From Desulfovibrio sp. JY (GTDB taxonomy: Bacteria; Desulfobacterota; Desulfovibrionia; Desulfovibrionales; Desulfovibrionaceae): DNA of 64,000 nt. Positions within the stretch are counted from its first letter, which is position 1. Every line of letters starts with the position of its first letter. The stretch spans positions 1,674,001-1,738,000 of the forward strand of contig CP082962.1 of NCBI GenBank assembly GCA_021730285.1, written 5' to 3'. The position numbers were made by a program, and so were the translations under genes. The notes below the pieces were generated by a model. The model ran no database searches and was not told the origin of the DNA. It saw only the letters and a list, made by a program, of their open reading frames with translations. Of this stretch, positions 16,050-28,283 are shown piece by piece.

Positions 16050-16526
16050 TCAGGCCCCGAGCGCGGCGCGCACGAAGGCCGGCGGCATCATCGTTGCCTT
16101 GCAAATGGCCGCTTCGTCCAGGCCCGAGGCGGCCATGCGCCGCACCACCGTTTCCATGGGCTCGGCCACCTCGACGATGTGCCCTTCCGGGTCGCGCGCC
16201 CGGAAGCAGCGCTGGCCCCAGGGTTGTTCGGTGACGGCGCAAAGCGGCGTGGTCCGGGCGGCGACCGTCGCAAAGGCCGCGTCCAGTTCTTCCGTCTCGA
16301 AATAGAGCTCGAAATTGTCCCGGCCTAAGGGGCCGTCCGGCAGGGCTGCCGCATCGCCGAACACATGGCTGCCGGCCGTGTCCGCCCGCCACAGGGCAAA
16401 TCCGGCGTAGACGACGTAGCCTTCGAGAACCAGGCTCGGCGTCTGGCCCAGCACCTCTTCATAAAAAGAGCGGGCGGCCGCCATGTCGCGCACGAACACG
16501 CAGGGGCTGTGAAAACGGATGGGCAT
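16050..16526 (-). CDS. VOC-superfamily (glyoxalase/bleomycin-resistance fold) protein
   Basis: 158 residues. The vicinal-oxygen-chelate fold is indicated by the repeat start FHSPCVFVRDMAAARSFYEEVLG and by FRARDPEGHIVEVAEP near residue 115. GGGAGG precedes the ATG at 16526. Members include lyases, dioxygenases and binding proteins; the substrate cannot be read from sequence. It is divergent to the ABC transporter that starts at 16722 and lies inside the segment separating ribBA from ribE. Confidence 0.85.
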   Translation of the reverse strand: MPIRFHSPCVFVRDMAAARSFYEEVLGQTPSLVLEGYVVYAGFALWRADTAGSHVFGDAAALPDGPLGRDNFELYFETEELDAAFATVAARTTPLCAVTEQPWGQRCFRARDPEGHIVEVAEPMETVVRRMAASGLDEAAICKATMMPPAFVRAALGA

Positions 16527-16721
16527 GGAACCTCCCGAAGCAACGTGGTGCGGCCCAAATACCGGCTGCGGGTCCGGCCGTCCAGACCCGCCCGGAGCCG
16601 GTGTCGCAATTGACCAGCTGCCTGGACGTATGCCATGAGGCGGAATCTGTTGCGGCGGTGTGCTTCGCGCCTGTCGCAAGCGATACGGTCTGTCACTGCA
16701 ATGCTGTGCTCTTGAGGTCGG

Positions 16722-17546
16722 ATGGCGTTTCCCTTTGGCAAGCGGCTTTGCCCCGGGAGTATGCGGGGTTTTCTTGGAGCTTTTGCCGGTCTTTTCGTTC
16801 TCTTGGCCGTTTGGCAAATTGCCGCAATAGCCATTTCCACCCTGCGAGACGTCCCTTTTCCCACACCGTTGCAGACCGGCCGCCGGCTCATCGAGCTGCT
16901 CGCCGGTGCGCAACTGAGCGGCCACGGCATCCTGACCCATGTCCGGGCCAGCCTGGGCCGCTGGCTGGCCGGGCTGGGGCTCGCCGCCACGGGTGGCATC
17001 GCCTACGGGGTGCTGGCGGCGCGGTTCCCGCTGTTCGAGGCCGCCGCCGGCCAGATTCCCCGCCTATTCCTGCTCGTGCCGGGCCTCGCCTGGATCCCGG
17101 TGGCCATCCTGGCCTTCGGCATCGGCCCGGCGGCCACGGTCTTTATGATCGCGGCCACGGCCTTCGCCCCCATCGCCGTGGGCGTGCTCTCCGGCATCCG
17201 GGGCGTGGACCCGGCGCTGGTGCGCGCGGCCGGGATGCTCGGGGCCGGGAAAAACGCGCTTTTTTTCCGGGTGCTCCTGCCGGCCGCCCTGCCCATGGTC
17301 CTAACCGGCCTGCGCATCGGCTGCGGCACGGGCTGGCGGGTGCTGGTCGCGGCCGAGATGGTCGTCGGCGCGGGCACCGGCCTTGGCTATTCCATCATCC
17401 AGGCCCGCTGGACCCTCGACTACCTTTCCTCCTTCGCCTGTCTGGTCATCATATGCGCCATCGGCTTTTTCGTGGAAGGGGTGGTGCTCGGCCGCCTGGA
17501 GGCCGTGACCGTGCGGCGCTGGTCCCTGGACCGGGAGCGGCCGTGA
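16722..17546 (+). CDS. ABC transporter permease, SsuC/TauC/ThiX-like
   Basis: 274 residues with about six membrane helices. The BPD_transp_1 coupling loop is GVDPALVRAAGMLGAGKNALFFRVLLPAALP near residues 165-195. First gene of a three-gene importer whose neighbours overlap by four bases each. The ATG at 16722 has GAGGT nearby; ATG 16761 is an alternative. The family serves sulfonates, taurine, nitrate and pyrimidine or riboflavin precursors, so the substrate is open. Confidence 0.9.
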   Translation: MAFPFGKRLCPGSMRGFLGAFAGLFVLLAVWQIAAIAISTLRDVPFPTPLQTGRRLIELLAGAQLSGHGILTHVRASLGRWLAGLGLAATGGIAYGVLAARFPLFEAAAGQIPRLFLLVPGLAWIPVAILAFGIGPAATVFMIAATAFAPIAVGVLSGIRGVDPALVRAAGMLGAGKNALFFRVLLPAALPMVLTGLRIGCGTGWRVLVAAEMVVGAGTGLGYSIIQARWTLDYLSSFACLVIICAIGFFVEGVVLGRLEAVTVRRWSLDRERP

Positions 17547-18346
17547 ACGGGGATGCGCGGGCCGTCGTGCGCCTTGAGGCCGTGACCCATTGGTACGGGG
17601 CCGGCGGCATACCGGCCCGGCCGGTGCTGGCCGATTTTTCCCTGCTCGCCGCGCCGGGCGAGTGGCTGTGCGTGCTGGGGCCGAGCGGCTGCGGCAAGAC
17701 CACGCTTTTAAATCTCGTGGCCGGTTTCTTCGCGCCGCGTCGGGGGCGGGTACTCTGCAACGGGCGGTCTGTGTCGGGCCCCGGTCCGGCCCGGGCCGTG
17801 GTCTTTCAGGAGGCCACGCTTTTCCCGTGGCTGACCGTGGCCGGCAACGTGGGCTTTGGGCTTAGGCGACAGGGCCTTCGCGGCGAAGCCCTCGAAGCGG
17901 CCGTTAGCCGGGAGATCGCCCGCATGGGGCTTTCCGGCCACGCGGCCAAGTATCCCCACGCCCTTTCCGGCGGCATGCGCCAGCGGGTGGCCATCGCCCG
18001 GGTGCTGGCGCTTTCGCCGGCCGTGCTGCTGCTCGACGAACCCTTTTCCGCCCTGGACCTGCCCACGCGCGAGCGGTTGCAGGACGAACTGCTCGCCATC
18101 TGGGCCGAGACCGGCGCGACCGTGCTCCACGTCACCCACAGCGTGGAAGAGGCGGCCTACTGCGGCGACCGTGTGCTGGTCATGCCGCGCGCTGGCGGCG
18201 GCTGCGTCGAAGAGGTTTCCGTGGACATCCCCCGGCCGCGAGAGCGGCTCGGGCGGGAGGTGATGGAGCTCGAGGCGCGGTTGCGGCACGCGCTGCGGGC
18301 CTGTTTGCTGCAAACGCCGGCCGCGACCGAGGAGGGGAAATCGTGA
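17543..18346 (+). CDS. ABC transporter ATP-binding protein, SsuB-like
   Basis: 267 residues. Walker A GPSGCGKTT near 46-54, Q-loop VVFQEATLFPWLTV, signature LSGGMRQRVAIAR, Walker B VLLLDEPFSALD and the switch His in LHVTHSVEEA are all intact. It starts at GTG 17543, overlapping the permease stop as GTGA, so translation is coupled. It powers the importer encoded with the permease and the binding protein. Confidence 0.95.
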   Translation: MNGDARAVVRLEAVTHWYGAGGIPARPVLADFSLLAAPGEWLCVLGPSGCGKTTLLNLVAGFFAPRRGRVLCNGRSVSGPGPARAVVFQEATLFPWLTVAGNVGFGLRRQGLRGEALEAAVSREIARMGLSGHAAKYPHALSGGMRQRVAIARVLALSPAVLLLDEPFSALDLPTRERLQDELLAIWAETGATVLHVTHSVEEAAYCGDRVLVMPRAGGGCVEEVSVDIPRPRERLGREVMELEARLRHALRACLLQTPAATEEGKS

Positions 18347-19287
18347 AACGGGGATGGATGCTGGCGGCGGCGCTTTGGGCGCTGGCCATGCTTATGGCGT
18401 GCGGCGCGGCCATGGCCGGGGAAGGGCCCGCGTTGCGTCTGGCCTACCAGGACCGCATCGGCAGCGTGATGCCGATCATCGCCCTGCGTGAGGGCTATTT
18501 CAAGGAAGCCGGGCTCGATTTGACGCCGTTGCAGTTTTCCAGCGGCCCGGCCTGTTCCGAGGCGCTGTATTCAGGCGCGGCGGATGTCGCGGCCATGGGC
18601 GACACGGCGGCGCTCATCATGGCGGCGCGCGCCCCCGGCATGGTCATGCTGGCCAGCCACGCCACGGGCGAGGGACGCCACCGGATCATGGTCCGGGCCG
18701 ATTCGCCGCTTCACACTTTGGCTGATCTCAAGGGCAAGAAGCTCGGCGTCAAAAAGGGCACCTCCACCTACGGCGGGGTGCTGGCGGCGCTCGACAAGGC
18801 GGGCATTCCGGCCGGGGCTGTGGAGATCATCGATCTTTCGCCCCCGACCATGACCGAGGCGCTTTTCGCCGGCTCCATCGACGCCTTTGCCGCCAGCGAG
18901 CCCACGCCGTCCGTGGCCGAAACCAGGGGCGCGCGCCAGCTCGTCGATCTGTCCGGGCTCGGCAACGAGTATCCGATCATGCTGCTGGCCCGCAAAAAGT
19001 ACGTCGCGGCCAACAAGCAGGCGCTGACCATGTTTTTCGCGGCGCTCAAAAAAGCCTCGGCCTACGCGGCGACCCATCCGGAGGAGACGGCCCGGATCAT
19101 GGCCGCGCAGACCGGCTTGCCCCTGGCCGCGACCAAGGCGGCGCTGGCCCGGCATGTCTACAGGCTGCGCCTGGACGACGGCATCGTGAAAAGCCTGGCC
19201 GCCACGGCGGATTTTCTGGTGCGCGAAAAGGTGATCCCGGCCGCGCCGGACATGGCCGTGGTCATCGACCGGGAATTCGTGAACTGA
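18343..19287 (+). CDS. periplasmic solute-binding protein, SsuA/NMT1-like
   Basis: 314 residues. An N-terminal export signal ends either at AMA-GE or at a lipobox-like LMAC, so it may be a lipoprotein. The mature part follows the NMT1/SsuA pattern: REGYFKEAGLDLTP, GAADVAAMGDTAALI and ADLKGKKLGVKKGT. GTG 18343 overlaps the ATPase stop (GTGA). Sulfonate, taurine or a vitamin precursor are all possible ligands. The location between riboflavin genes makes a RibY-like ligand worth testing but does not prove it. Confidence 0.88.
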   Translation: MKRGWMLAAALWALAMLMACGAAMAGEGPALRLAYQDRIGSVMPIIALREGYFKEAGLDLTPLQFSSGPACSEALYSGAADVAAMGDTAALIMAARAPGMVMLASHATGEGRHRIMVRADSPLHTLADLKGKKLGVKKGTSTYGGVLAALDKAGIPAGAVEIIDLSPPTMTEALFAGSIDAFAASEPTPSVAETRGARQLVDLSGLGNEYPIMLLARKKYVAANKQALTMFFAALKKASAYAATHPEETARIMAAQTGLPLAATKAALARHVYRLRLDDGIVKSLAATADFLVREKVIPAAPDMAVVIDREFVN

Positions 19288-19290
19288 GGG

Positions 19291-19722
19291 CTACCGGATG
19301 TAGTAGCCCACCGCGCGCCAGGTTCCGTCGGCTTGGCGCGCGAAGGTCACGGTTTCGATGGCGTTTTCCTTGTTGGCGAAGCGGGCGTCGAAGGCCATGA
19401 CGACATACGCGCCGTCCGGAGCGCCGGGCAGGGAGGTCTTGCTCTCGGCCCGGGCAAGGCTGCGGGAGGCGAGGGCTCCGAGGGGCTGGCGAACGGCGGA
19501 CAGCGACTTGGCGTAGTTTTCTTTCGTGACGGCGGCCCGCAGGAAGGGAGCCGCTTCCTCCCAACTTTTGCCGTAGTCGCCGGCGTCGATGAGCCCGAGC
19601 CAGGCCTTGGCGGCGGTCACGGCCGGCTTCTCCGCGTCGGTCACGGCGGAGTCGGCCCCCGCCAGGGCTGCGGCCGGAAAAAGCAGGATCAGGACGAGCA
19701 AAGAAGCGATGCGCGTTTTCAT
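19291..19722 (-). CDS. exported DUF4019-type protein
   Basis: 143 residues with a clear signal peptide (MKTRIASLLVLILLFPAAALA). The remainder (AAKAWLGLIDAGDYGKSWEEAAPFLR ending ADGTWRAVGYYIR) resembles the DUF4019 family of periplasmic NTF2-like proteins with no known function. It lies 26 nt after ribE on the same strand and converges with the binding-protein gene, only 3 nt apart. Confidence 0.75.
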   Translation of the reverse strand: MKTRIASLLVLILLFPAAALAGADSAVTDAEKPAVTAAKAWLGLIDAGDYGKSWEEAAPFLRAAVTKENYAKSLSAVRQPLGALASRSLARAESKTSLPGAPDGAYVVMAFDARFANKENAIETVTFARQADGTWRAVGYYIR

Positions 19723-19748
19723 GAGGTCCTCCAGGTGGCTATGGGAGA

Positions 19749-20402
19749 TCAGAATCCGTGTTGTTTCAGGAAGCCTTCCGTGATGTTCGAGGCCTTCCCG
19801 GCCTTGGCCTCCTGCCAGGGGGTGAGCATGCGCAGCACGTATTTCCCCAGCATGTCCGTCTCCATATTGAGCGAGACGCCGGGCTTCCAGGCGGCGATGG
19901 TGGTCGCGCCCTGGGTCGAGGGAATGACGTTGACCGTGAGAAACCCGTCGCCGCAGTCGTTGACGGTCAGGCTCACCCCGTCGAGGGCCACCGAGCCCTT
20001 GGGCACCACGAACTGGGAAAATTCCTCGGGAAAGGTGATCTTGTAGCGCACGGACTGGCCGAGCGGCGTCACCGATTCCACGCTGGCCAGGCAGTCCACG
20101 TGCCCGGACACCAGATGGCCGCCGAGCCGGTCGCCAAGGGCCAGGGCGCGTTCCAGGTTGACCTGGCTCCCGGGCTTGAGCTTGCCGAGGCCCGACTTGG
20201 ACAGCGTCTCGGCCGAGGCGTAGGCGGTGAACTCCCGTTCTCCGGCCGTCTCCACGGTCAGGCAGGCACCGTTTACGGCGATGGATTCGCCGATGACGAT
20301 GTTGTCCAGGTCGAAAAGCGCCTGGATGCGAAAGCGCGTCTCGTCGCCGCGCGCGTCCATGGCCGCCACGCGGCCAAGTCCCATCACCAGTCCCGTAAAC
20401 AT
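19749..20402 (-). CDS. ribE: riboflavin synthase, alpha subunit
   Basis: 217 residues. Dismutates two lumazines to riboflavin. The hallmark N-terminus MFTGLV and two lumazine-binding repeats (IGESIAVNGACLTV; VPKGSVALDGVSLTVN) are present. Length is normal. It is separated from ribBA/ribH by about 3.8 kb holding an ABC transporter and other genes, whereas in other Desulfovibrio it normally adjoins them (recalled, not checked). It may be cotranscribed with the two genes upstream (gap 43 nt) and DUF4019 downstream. Confidence 0.97.
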   Translation of the reverse strand: MFTGLVMGLGRVAAMDARGDETRFRIQALFDLDNIVIGESIAVNGACLTVETAGEREFTAYASAETLSKSGLGKLKPGSQVNLERALALGDRLGGHLVSGHVDCLASVESVTPLGQSVRYKITFPEEFSQFVVPKGSVALDGVSLTVNDCGDGFLTVNVIPSTQGATTIAAWKPGVSLNMETDMLGKYVLRMLTPWQEAKAGKASNITEGFLKQHGF

Positions 20403-20445
20403 CGCTTATCCTTACAAGAGGGCGGCTCGGTCGCCGCCGGGGTCG

Positions 20446-20937
20446 TTAGTTGGCGTTGGCGGATCGCAGCACCGCGTCGAACCGCTTGATCTTGTATTCC
20501 AGCCGGCTCTTGCGCATGGCCTGGCGCTTGTCTTCCCGCTCCCGAGGCGTGTCCGGCGGCCAGCCATAGACGTCGTCCACGAGCTCGATGATCTTGCCCA
20601 CGAGGTCGGCGAGCGTGTCATCCCTGGTGTCCGCCACGCCGCTGCCCCGCTTGTCCGCGTGGTGCAGCGAGCCGTGGACCTGGAGATTGACCCAGGCGGC
20701 CCGCATGGGTTTGCCCAGGCGCAGATATTCGGCGTCCGGCAGATTGGCCGCCAGATCCTCGCGCAACGCCGGCTTGGTCTTTTCCCACAGGGCGACGATG
20801 TGCTGCTCGTACGTGGCGTTCCCGGGCGCATCCACGGAAAAGGAGGGGCGCTCGGCGGCGCAAACGGGCCGAAGCCCCGTCGAAAGGAGGACGGCGGCCA
20901 ACACGATGGCCAGCCGGCTCCAATGTGCGGTCCTCAT
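20446..20937 (-). CDS. exported hypothetical protein
   Basis: 163 residues with an N-terminal signal ending near RPVCAAE. The mature part is helical and charged (DVYGWPPDTPREREDKRQAMRKSRLEYKIKR) with no family I recognise. The ATG at 20937 is preferred over 20961 because GGAGGAG lies between them. It sits between ogt and ribE on the same strand, with gaps of 36 and 43 nt. Confidence 0.7.
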   Translation of the reverse strand: MRTAHWSRLAIVLAAVLLSTGLRPVCAAERPSFSVDAPGNATYEQHIVALWEKTKPALREDLAANLPDAEYLRLGKPMRAAWVNLQVHGSLHHADKRGSGVADTRDDTLADLVGKIIELVDDVYGWPPDTPREREDKRQAMRKSRLEYKIKRFDAVLRSANAN

Positions 20938-20973
20938 GCGTTGCTCCTCCCGGGGAAACACGTGCTGCGGCGG

Positions 20974-21444
20974 TCAGGCGCCCTCGCGCTCCAGCAGGTA
21001 TTTTTTCATCTCGACGCCCGGGCCGAATCCGATCAGCGCGCCGCTCGATCCGACCACCCGGTGGCAGGGGATGAGCAGCGGAAAGGGGTTGGCGGCCATG
21101 ACCCGGCCCACGGCCCTGGCCGCCTTGGGTCGGCCCACCCGGGCGGCCAGCCAGCCGTAGCTGACTTTTTGCCCCAGGGGAACCCGGGTCAGGGCGGTCA
21201 GCACCTGCCGGGAAAAATCCGATACGCCCTGCCAGGAAAGCGGCAACTCGGGCCAGTCCGGGGCCTCGCCGGCCACATAGCGGGCCAGTGCGGCCTGCAA
21301 CGCCTCGCCGGCCGGGGTGGCCAGCGACGGTTCCCGGTCCTCGGACCACATGAGGCGCATCTTGATAATCTCGCCGCCGCGCCACTCGATGCCGAGGGCC
21401 AACGGCGCGGCCGCGCACGTTTCGGTTAGATTTGGGCTGGTCAT
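20974..21444 (-). CDS. ogt: methylated-DNA--protein-cysteine methyltransferase
   Basis: 156 residues. A suicide repair enzyme that takes the methyl from O6-methylguanine onto its own cysteine. The active-site PCHRVVGSSGALIGFGPG and the helix-turn-helix region GQKVSYGWLAARVGRPKAARAVG are intact. The N-terminal half is short, as in Ogt proteins. First of a possible minus-strand run ogt-hypothetical-ribE-DUF4019. Confidence 0.95.
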   Translation of the reverse strand: MTSPNLTETCAAAPLALGIEWRGGEIIKMRLMWSEDREPSLATPAGEALQAALARYVAGEAPDWPELPLSWQGVSDFSRQVLTALTRVPLGQKVSYGWLAARVGRPKAARAVGRVMAANPFPLLIPCHRVVGSSGALIGFGPGVEMKKYLLEREGA

Positions 21445-21462
21445 GGCGGGAGCCTCCGGCGG

Positions 21463-21497
21463 CCGGGGAACCTTTTTTGAAAAAAAGGTTCCCCCGG
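21463..21497. repeat. intergenic hairpin family A, copy A3
   Basis: Stem CCGGGGAACCTTTTTT/AAAAAAGGTTCCCCCGG between ogt and the YhcC-type gene, followed by the shared CCCCTTCCAAAAAACTTTTAC tail. Terminator-like in both directions. Confidence 0.75.
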
Positions 21498-21590
21498 ACC
21501 CCTTCCAAAAAACTTTTACAGGGTGCGAGTGGGGTGCGCAGAACCCGAAAAAAGGATGCAGGCGATATACGATATGTCGCCTTGGGACGC

Positions 21591-21619
21591 CAGGGGGCGT
21601 CAGGGGGCGTCAGGGGGCG

Positions 21620-21629
<10 letters not shown>
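21591..21629. repeat. 10-bp tandem repeat (CAGGGGGCGT) x 3.9
   Basis: Four consecutive near-perfect units begin at 21591, 21601, 21611 and 21621. They cover the stop codon (21620-21622) and last codons of the YhcC-type gene. Because the unit is not a multiple of three, copy-number change could alter the C-terminus. Confidence 0.85.
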
Positions 21630-24762
<3,133 letters not shown>

Positions 24763-24766
<4 letters not shown>

Positions 24767-25233
24767 ACCTGGGCCGCATTGTTTTCTGGGCGCTTTTCAC
24801 CGTCTGCGGCGTCTGGCTGGAAAACGCCATCCCCGGGGTGGACTTTCTGGCCCCGGGCCTTATCCTGGCCATGCAGGAAGAGAAGTGGACGGTGCCCATC
24901 TGGCTCGGGCTGGCCTGGCTTTTCATTCAGGAAGGGACCGGCAGCCTGGCCTTCGGGGCGGGGCTTTTGTGGTACGGCGGGCTGGCCGGCCTGTACTTTT
25001 TCGGCCACTGGCTCTTCGAGGCCCGCAATTTCCTTTTCATGTTCATCGTGGGGCTGTGTCTGGGGGCCATGCATTTCGTGCTGATAAACCTCATGGCCCT
25101 GCTTTTGGACTGGACCGTCCCCCTGGAGCGACTGCTCATGGAAAGCGTGATGCAAGCGTTGATCTTCCCCGTCGAGTGGGGCCTTATCTACCTGATCCAC
25201 CGTTACCTTCCGGATACTCCCCATGCGGCTTGA
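24763..25233 (+). CDS. mreD: MreD-like rod-shape membrane protein
   Basis: 156 residues with five or six hydrophobic segments. Sequence conservation of MreD is low, so the call rests on length, topology and position exactly between mreC and mrdA. The start overlaps the mreC stop by four bases and its end overlaps mrdA by 11, so translation is coupled. Confidence 0.8.
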
Positions 25234-27088
25234 CAGCGAAGCGCCCCAGCAACACGCCCCCCGGTCCGGGCTCGTCCTGATCCAGCTTCTGGTGTTGGGC
25301 CTTTTTTGCTTGTTCACCCTGCGCCTGTGGTATTTGCAGGTCCACAAGGGGACCAAGTTCGCGGAGATGGCCCGGGACAACCAGCTGCGCCAGGTGCTCA
25401 TCAATTCCGCCCGGGGCCGCATCCTGGACAAAAACGGCGTGCCCCTGGCCGTGTCCGAACCTTCCTTCGCCCTGGGGCTGGTGCGCGAGGACTGCGAGGA
25501 CGTGCCCGGGACCCTGGCCAAGGTTTCGGAATGGACGGGGGTGGACAAGGCGGCGCTGGCCGAGACGTTCCGGCGCGGCAAAAAGCGCGTCAAGCCCTTC
25601 GAGCCGCTGATCCTCATCACCGACCTGCCCTACGAGGCCCTGGCCCGCATCGAGGCCAACGAGATGTTCTACCCCGGCCTCGACATCGTCATCCGCCAGA
25701 AGCGCTCCTATCCCACCGGGCCGCTCATGGCCCACGTGCTCGGCTACGTGGCCGAGGCCAACGAGCAGGAATTGGAGAAAAATCCCGAGTTGTCGCTCGG
25801 CGATTCCGTGGGCAAGCAGGGCCTGGAATACGCCCTGGAGGACGTGCTGCGCGGCTCCAAGGGCAAGAAGCAGGTCGAGGTGGACGCCTTTGGCCGCCAG
25901 CACAACGAGCAGATCCTGGAGCCGCCCCAGGCCGGCAAGGACGTGACCCTGGCCATCGACGTCAAGCTGCAGGAAACCTGCGCCAAGCTCCTGGAGGGCC
26001 AGGCCGGGGCGCTGATCGTCATGGAGCCCGATACGGGCAAGATCAGGGCCATGGTCAGCGAGCCGAGCTTCGACAACAACCTGTTCGTGCTCGGCGTGCC
26101 CACGGACAAATGGAAGGAGCTGCGCGACAATCCCCGCCATCCCATCCAGAACCGGGTGACCCAGGGCGTGTATCCGCCGGGCTCGGTCTTCAAGCTGCTC
26201 ATGGCCGCCGCCGGCTTGTCCGAGGGATTCATCAAGCCCGGCGACGTGGTGAGCTGCCCGCCGGCCTACCGGGTCGGCAACCGGGAGTTCCACGACTGGA
26301 AGAAATCGGGCTTCGGCGCCCTGGCGCTCAGGGACGCCCTGGTCCACTCCTGCGACGTCTATTTCTACAAGCTCGGCGACCGCATGGGCATCGAGCGCAT
26401 CCACGACTACGCCCTGGCCAGCGGGTTCGGCGCCCGCACCGGCATCGACCTGCCCCATGAGAAGGGCGGGCTCATTCCCTCCAAGGAGTGGAAGCGCAAA
26501 CGCTTCGGCGCGGCCTGGTCCCGGGGCGAGACGGTCATCGCCTCCATCGGCCAGGGCTACGTGCTGACCTCGCCCCTGCAGATCGCCCGCTACCTGTCGG
26601 CCCTGGTTTCCGACGGCAAGCTGCGCAAGCCCGAGCTGGTGGAGACCGAGGCCCCCCGGGTTGACGCCGACTTGCCGCTCAAGGACGTCGACCGCCAGTT
26701 CATCGTCGACTCCATGGTGGCCACGGTCGAACGCGGCACGGGCAAGTCGCTTTTCCGCCCGGACGTGGTGACCGGGGCCAAGACCGGCACGGCCCAGGTG
26801 GTCAAGCTCGTCAACGCCGACGTGCGGGTCAAGGGCAAGTTCATGCCCTACGAACAGCGCGACCACGCCTGGATGGCGAGCTGGGGCAAGAAGGACGGCA
26901 AGACCTACGTCGTGGTCTGCGTCGTGGAGCACGCCGGCGGGCATGGCGGCGAGATCTGCGGCCCCATCGAACGCAAGATTTACGAAGACCTTTTCGGTCC
27001 CGCCCCGTCCAAGAAGGCCCGGGCCGCCGCCGCGGCGCCGGCTGCGGAACCCGAACCCGCCGCCGCTCCGGGTGAGATCCCGGATTAG
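25223..27088 (+). CDS. mrdA: penicillin-binding protein 2 (elongation transpeptidase)
   Basis: 621 residues. Cross-links lateral-wall peptidoglycan together with RodA. One N-terminal membrane helix (about 15-37) is followed by the pedestal domain and the transpeptidase. Catalytic SVFK is at 321-324, SCD (the SxN position) at 376-378 and KTG at 520-522. A short Ala/Pro-rich tail ends the protein. The ATG at 25223 lies inside mreD. Confidence 0.97.
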   Translation: MRLDSEAPQQHAPRSGLVLIQLLVLGLFCLFTLRLWYLQVHKGTKFAEMARDNQLRQVLINSARGRILDKNGVPLAVSEPSFALGLVREDCEDVPGTLAKVSEWTGVDKAALAETFRRGKKRVKPFEPLILITDLPYEALARIEANEMFYPGLDIVIRQKRSYPTGPLMAHVLGYVAEANEQELEKNPELSLGDSVGKQGLEYALEDVLRGSKGKKQVEVDAFGRQHNEQILEPPQAGKDVTLAIDVKLQETCAKLLEGQAGALIVMEPDTGKIRAMVSEPSFDNNLFVLGVPTDKWKELRDNPRHPIQNRVTQGVYPPGSVFKLLMAAAGLSEGFIKPGDVVSCPPAYRVGNREFHDWKKSGFGALALRDALVHSCDVYFYKLGDRMGIERIHDYALASGFGARTGIDLPHEKGGLIPSKEWKRKRFGAAWSRGETVIASIGQGYVLTSPLQIARYLSALVSDGKLRKPELVETEAPRVDADLPLKDVDRQFIVDSMVATVERGTGKSLFRPDVVTGAKTGTAQVVKLVNADVRVKGKFMPYEQRDHAWMASWGKKDGKTYVVVCVVEHAGGHGGEICGPIERKIYEDLFGPAPSKKARAAAAAPAAEPEPAAAPGEIPD

Positions 27089-27109
27089 ACCGCTCTGCAA
27101 GGACGTTTC

Positions 27110-28222
27110 ATGCCGTTTGACCGCCGCCTGATTCTTTGCGTCAACTGGCCCCTGCTCGGCCTGACCGCCCTGCTGTTCGGGGTCGGGGTGCTCAACCTCT
27201 ACTCGGCCAGCGGCTTTCGCATGGGCGACGAACTGTCCATGCAGCCCTTTTACAACAAGCAGCTCATCTGGGGCCTCGGCGGGCTGTGCTGCATGCTGGC
27301 CATGGTGCTCTTCGACTACAAGCACCTGGCCACCATCGCCTGGCCCCTGGCCATCTTCGTGGCCGTGCTGCTGATCATGGTGCTCCTTTTCGGCAAGACC
27401 GTGTCCGGGGCCAAACGCTGGCTGCCCATCGGCGGTTACGCTTTTCAGCCGAGCGAACTGGCCAAGATCGCCATGCTGCTCCTGGCCGCCAAGATCCTCT
27501 CCAAGCGCTCGGAGCGCATGGGCTGGATCGATCTGGCCGGCATTCTGGCCGTGTCCCTGCCCATCGCCGGGCTCATCATCGTCGAGCCCGACCTCGGCAC
27601 CGGGCTCAACGTGCTCCTTTTGGTGTGCGGCCTGATCCTCTATCGGGGGCTCACCGGGCCGGTCCTCAAGACCCTGGCCATCGCCGGGCCGATCCTCATT
27701 CCCTGCGGCTGGTTTTTTCTCAAACCCTACCAGAAGGGCCGTATCCTGACGCTCTTCGATCCCCAGCGCGATCCGCTCGGCGCGGGCTACCACATCATCC
27801 AGTCCCAGATCGCCATCGGCTCGGGGCAGATGTGGGGCAAGGGCTTTCTGGAGGGCACGCAAAGCCAGCTGCGCTACCTGCCGGAAAAGCACACCGACTT
27901 CGCCGTGGCGGTCTTCGCCGAGGAGTGGGGCTTTGTCGGGGCCATCGCGCTTTTGACCCTTTTCTGCCTGTTTCTGCTGCAATTCTACGTCACGGCCAGA
28001 AACGCCAAGGACCGCTTCGGCAGCTATCTGGCGGCCGGGGTCTTCTTCTATTTCTTCTGGCAAATCCTCATCAATATGGGTATGGTGCTCGGCATCATGC
28101 CGGTCGTTGGCATCCCCCTGCCGTTTATCAGCTACGGGGGGAGCGCCACCATCGTGAACTTCACCCTCGTGGGCATCGTCGTGAACGTCTCCATGCGGCG
28201 CTTTTTATTCAAGAAGGGCTAG
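27110..28222 (+). CDS. rodA: peptidoglycan glycosyltransferase RodA
   Basis: 370 residues, SEDS family, about ten membrane helices. Polymerises lipid II for cell elongation in complex with PBP2. Typical stretches are GAKRWLPIGGYAFQPSELAK, EPDLGTGL, the family Asp in the KHTDFAVAVFAEEWG loop, and GIPLPFISYGGSA at the end. It starts 21 nt after mrdA. Confidence 0.97.
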   Translation: MPFDRRLILCVNWPLLGLTALLFGVGVLNLYSASGFRMGDELSMQPFYNKQLIWGLGGLCCMLAMVLFDYKHLATIAWPLAIFVAVLLIMVLLFGKTVSGAKRWLPIGGYAFQPSELAKIAMLLLAAKILSKRSERMGWIDLAGILAVSLPIAGLIIVEPDLGTGLNVLLLVCGLILYRGLTGPVLKTLAIAGPILIPCGWFFLKPYQKGRILTLFDPQRDPLGAGYHIIQSQIAIGSGQMWGKGFLEGTQSQLRYLPEKHTDFAVAVFAEEWGFVGAIALLTLFCLFLLQFYVTARNAKDRFGSYLAAGVFFYFFWQILINMGMVLGIMPVVGIPLPFISYGGSATIVNFTLVGIVVNVSMRRFLFKKG

Positions 28223-28283
28223 CGGACGGGATCTTGCGGCGCACGGGAGGGAGTCCATCCTCGCCGGCAGCCGGAGGATCGCC

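Noticed and set aside
25184-28063. 959-codon minus-strand frame opposite mrdA/rodA
   Set aside because: Shadow; both genes on the plus strand have complete catalytic motifs.
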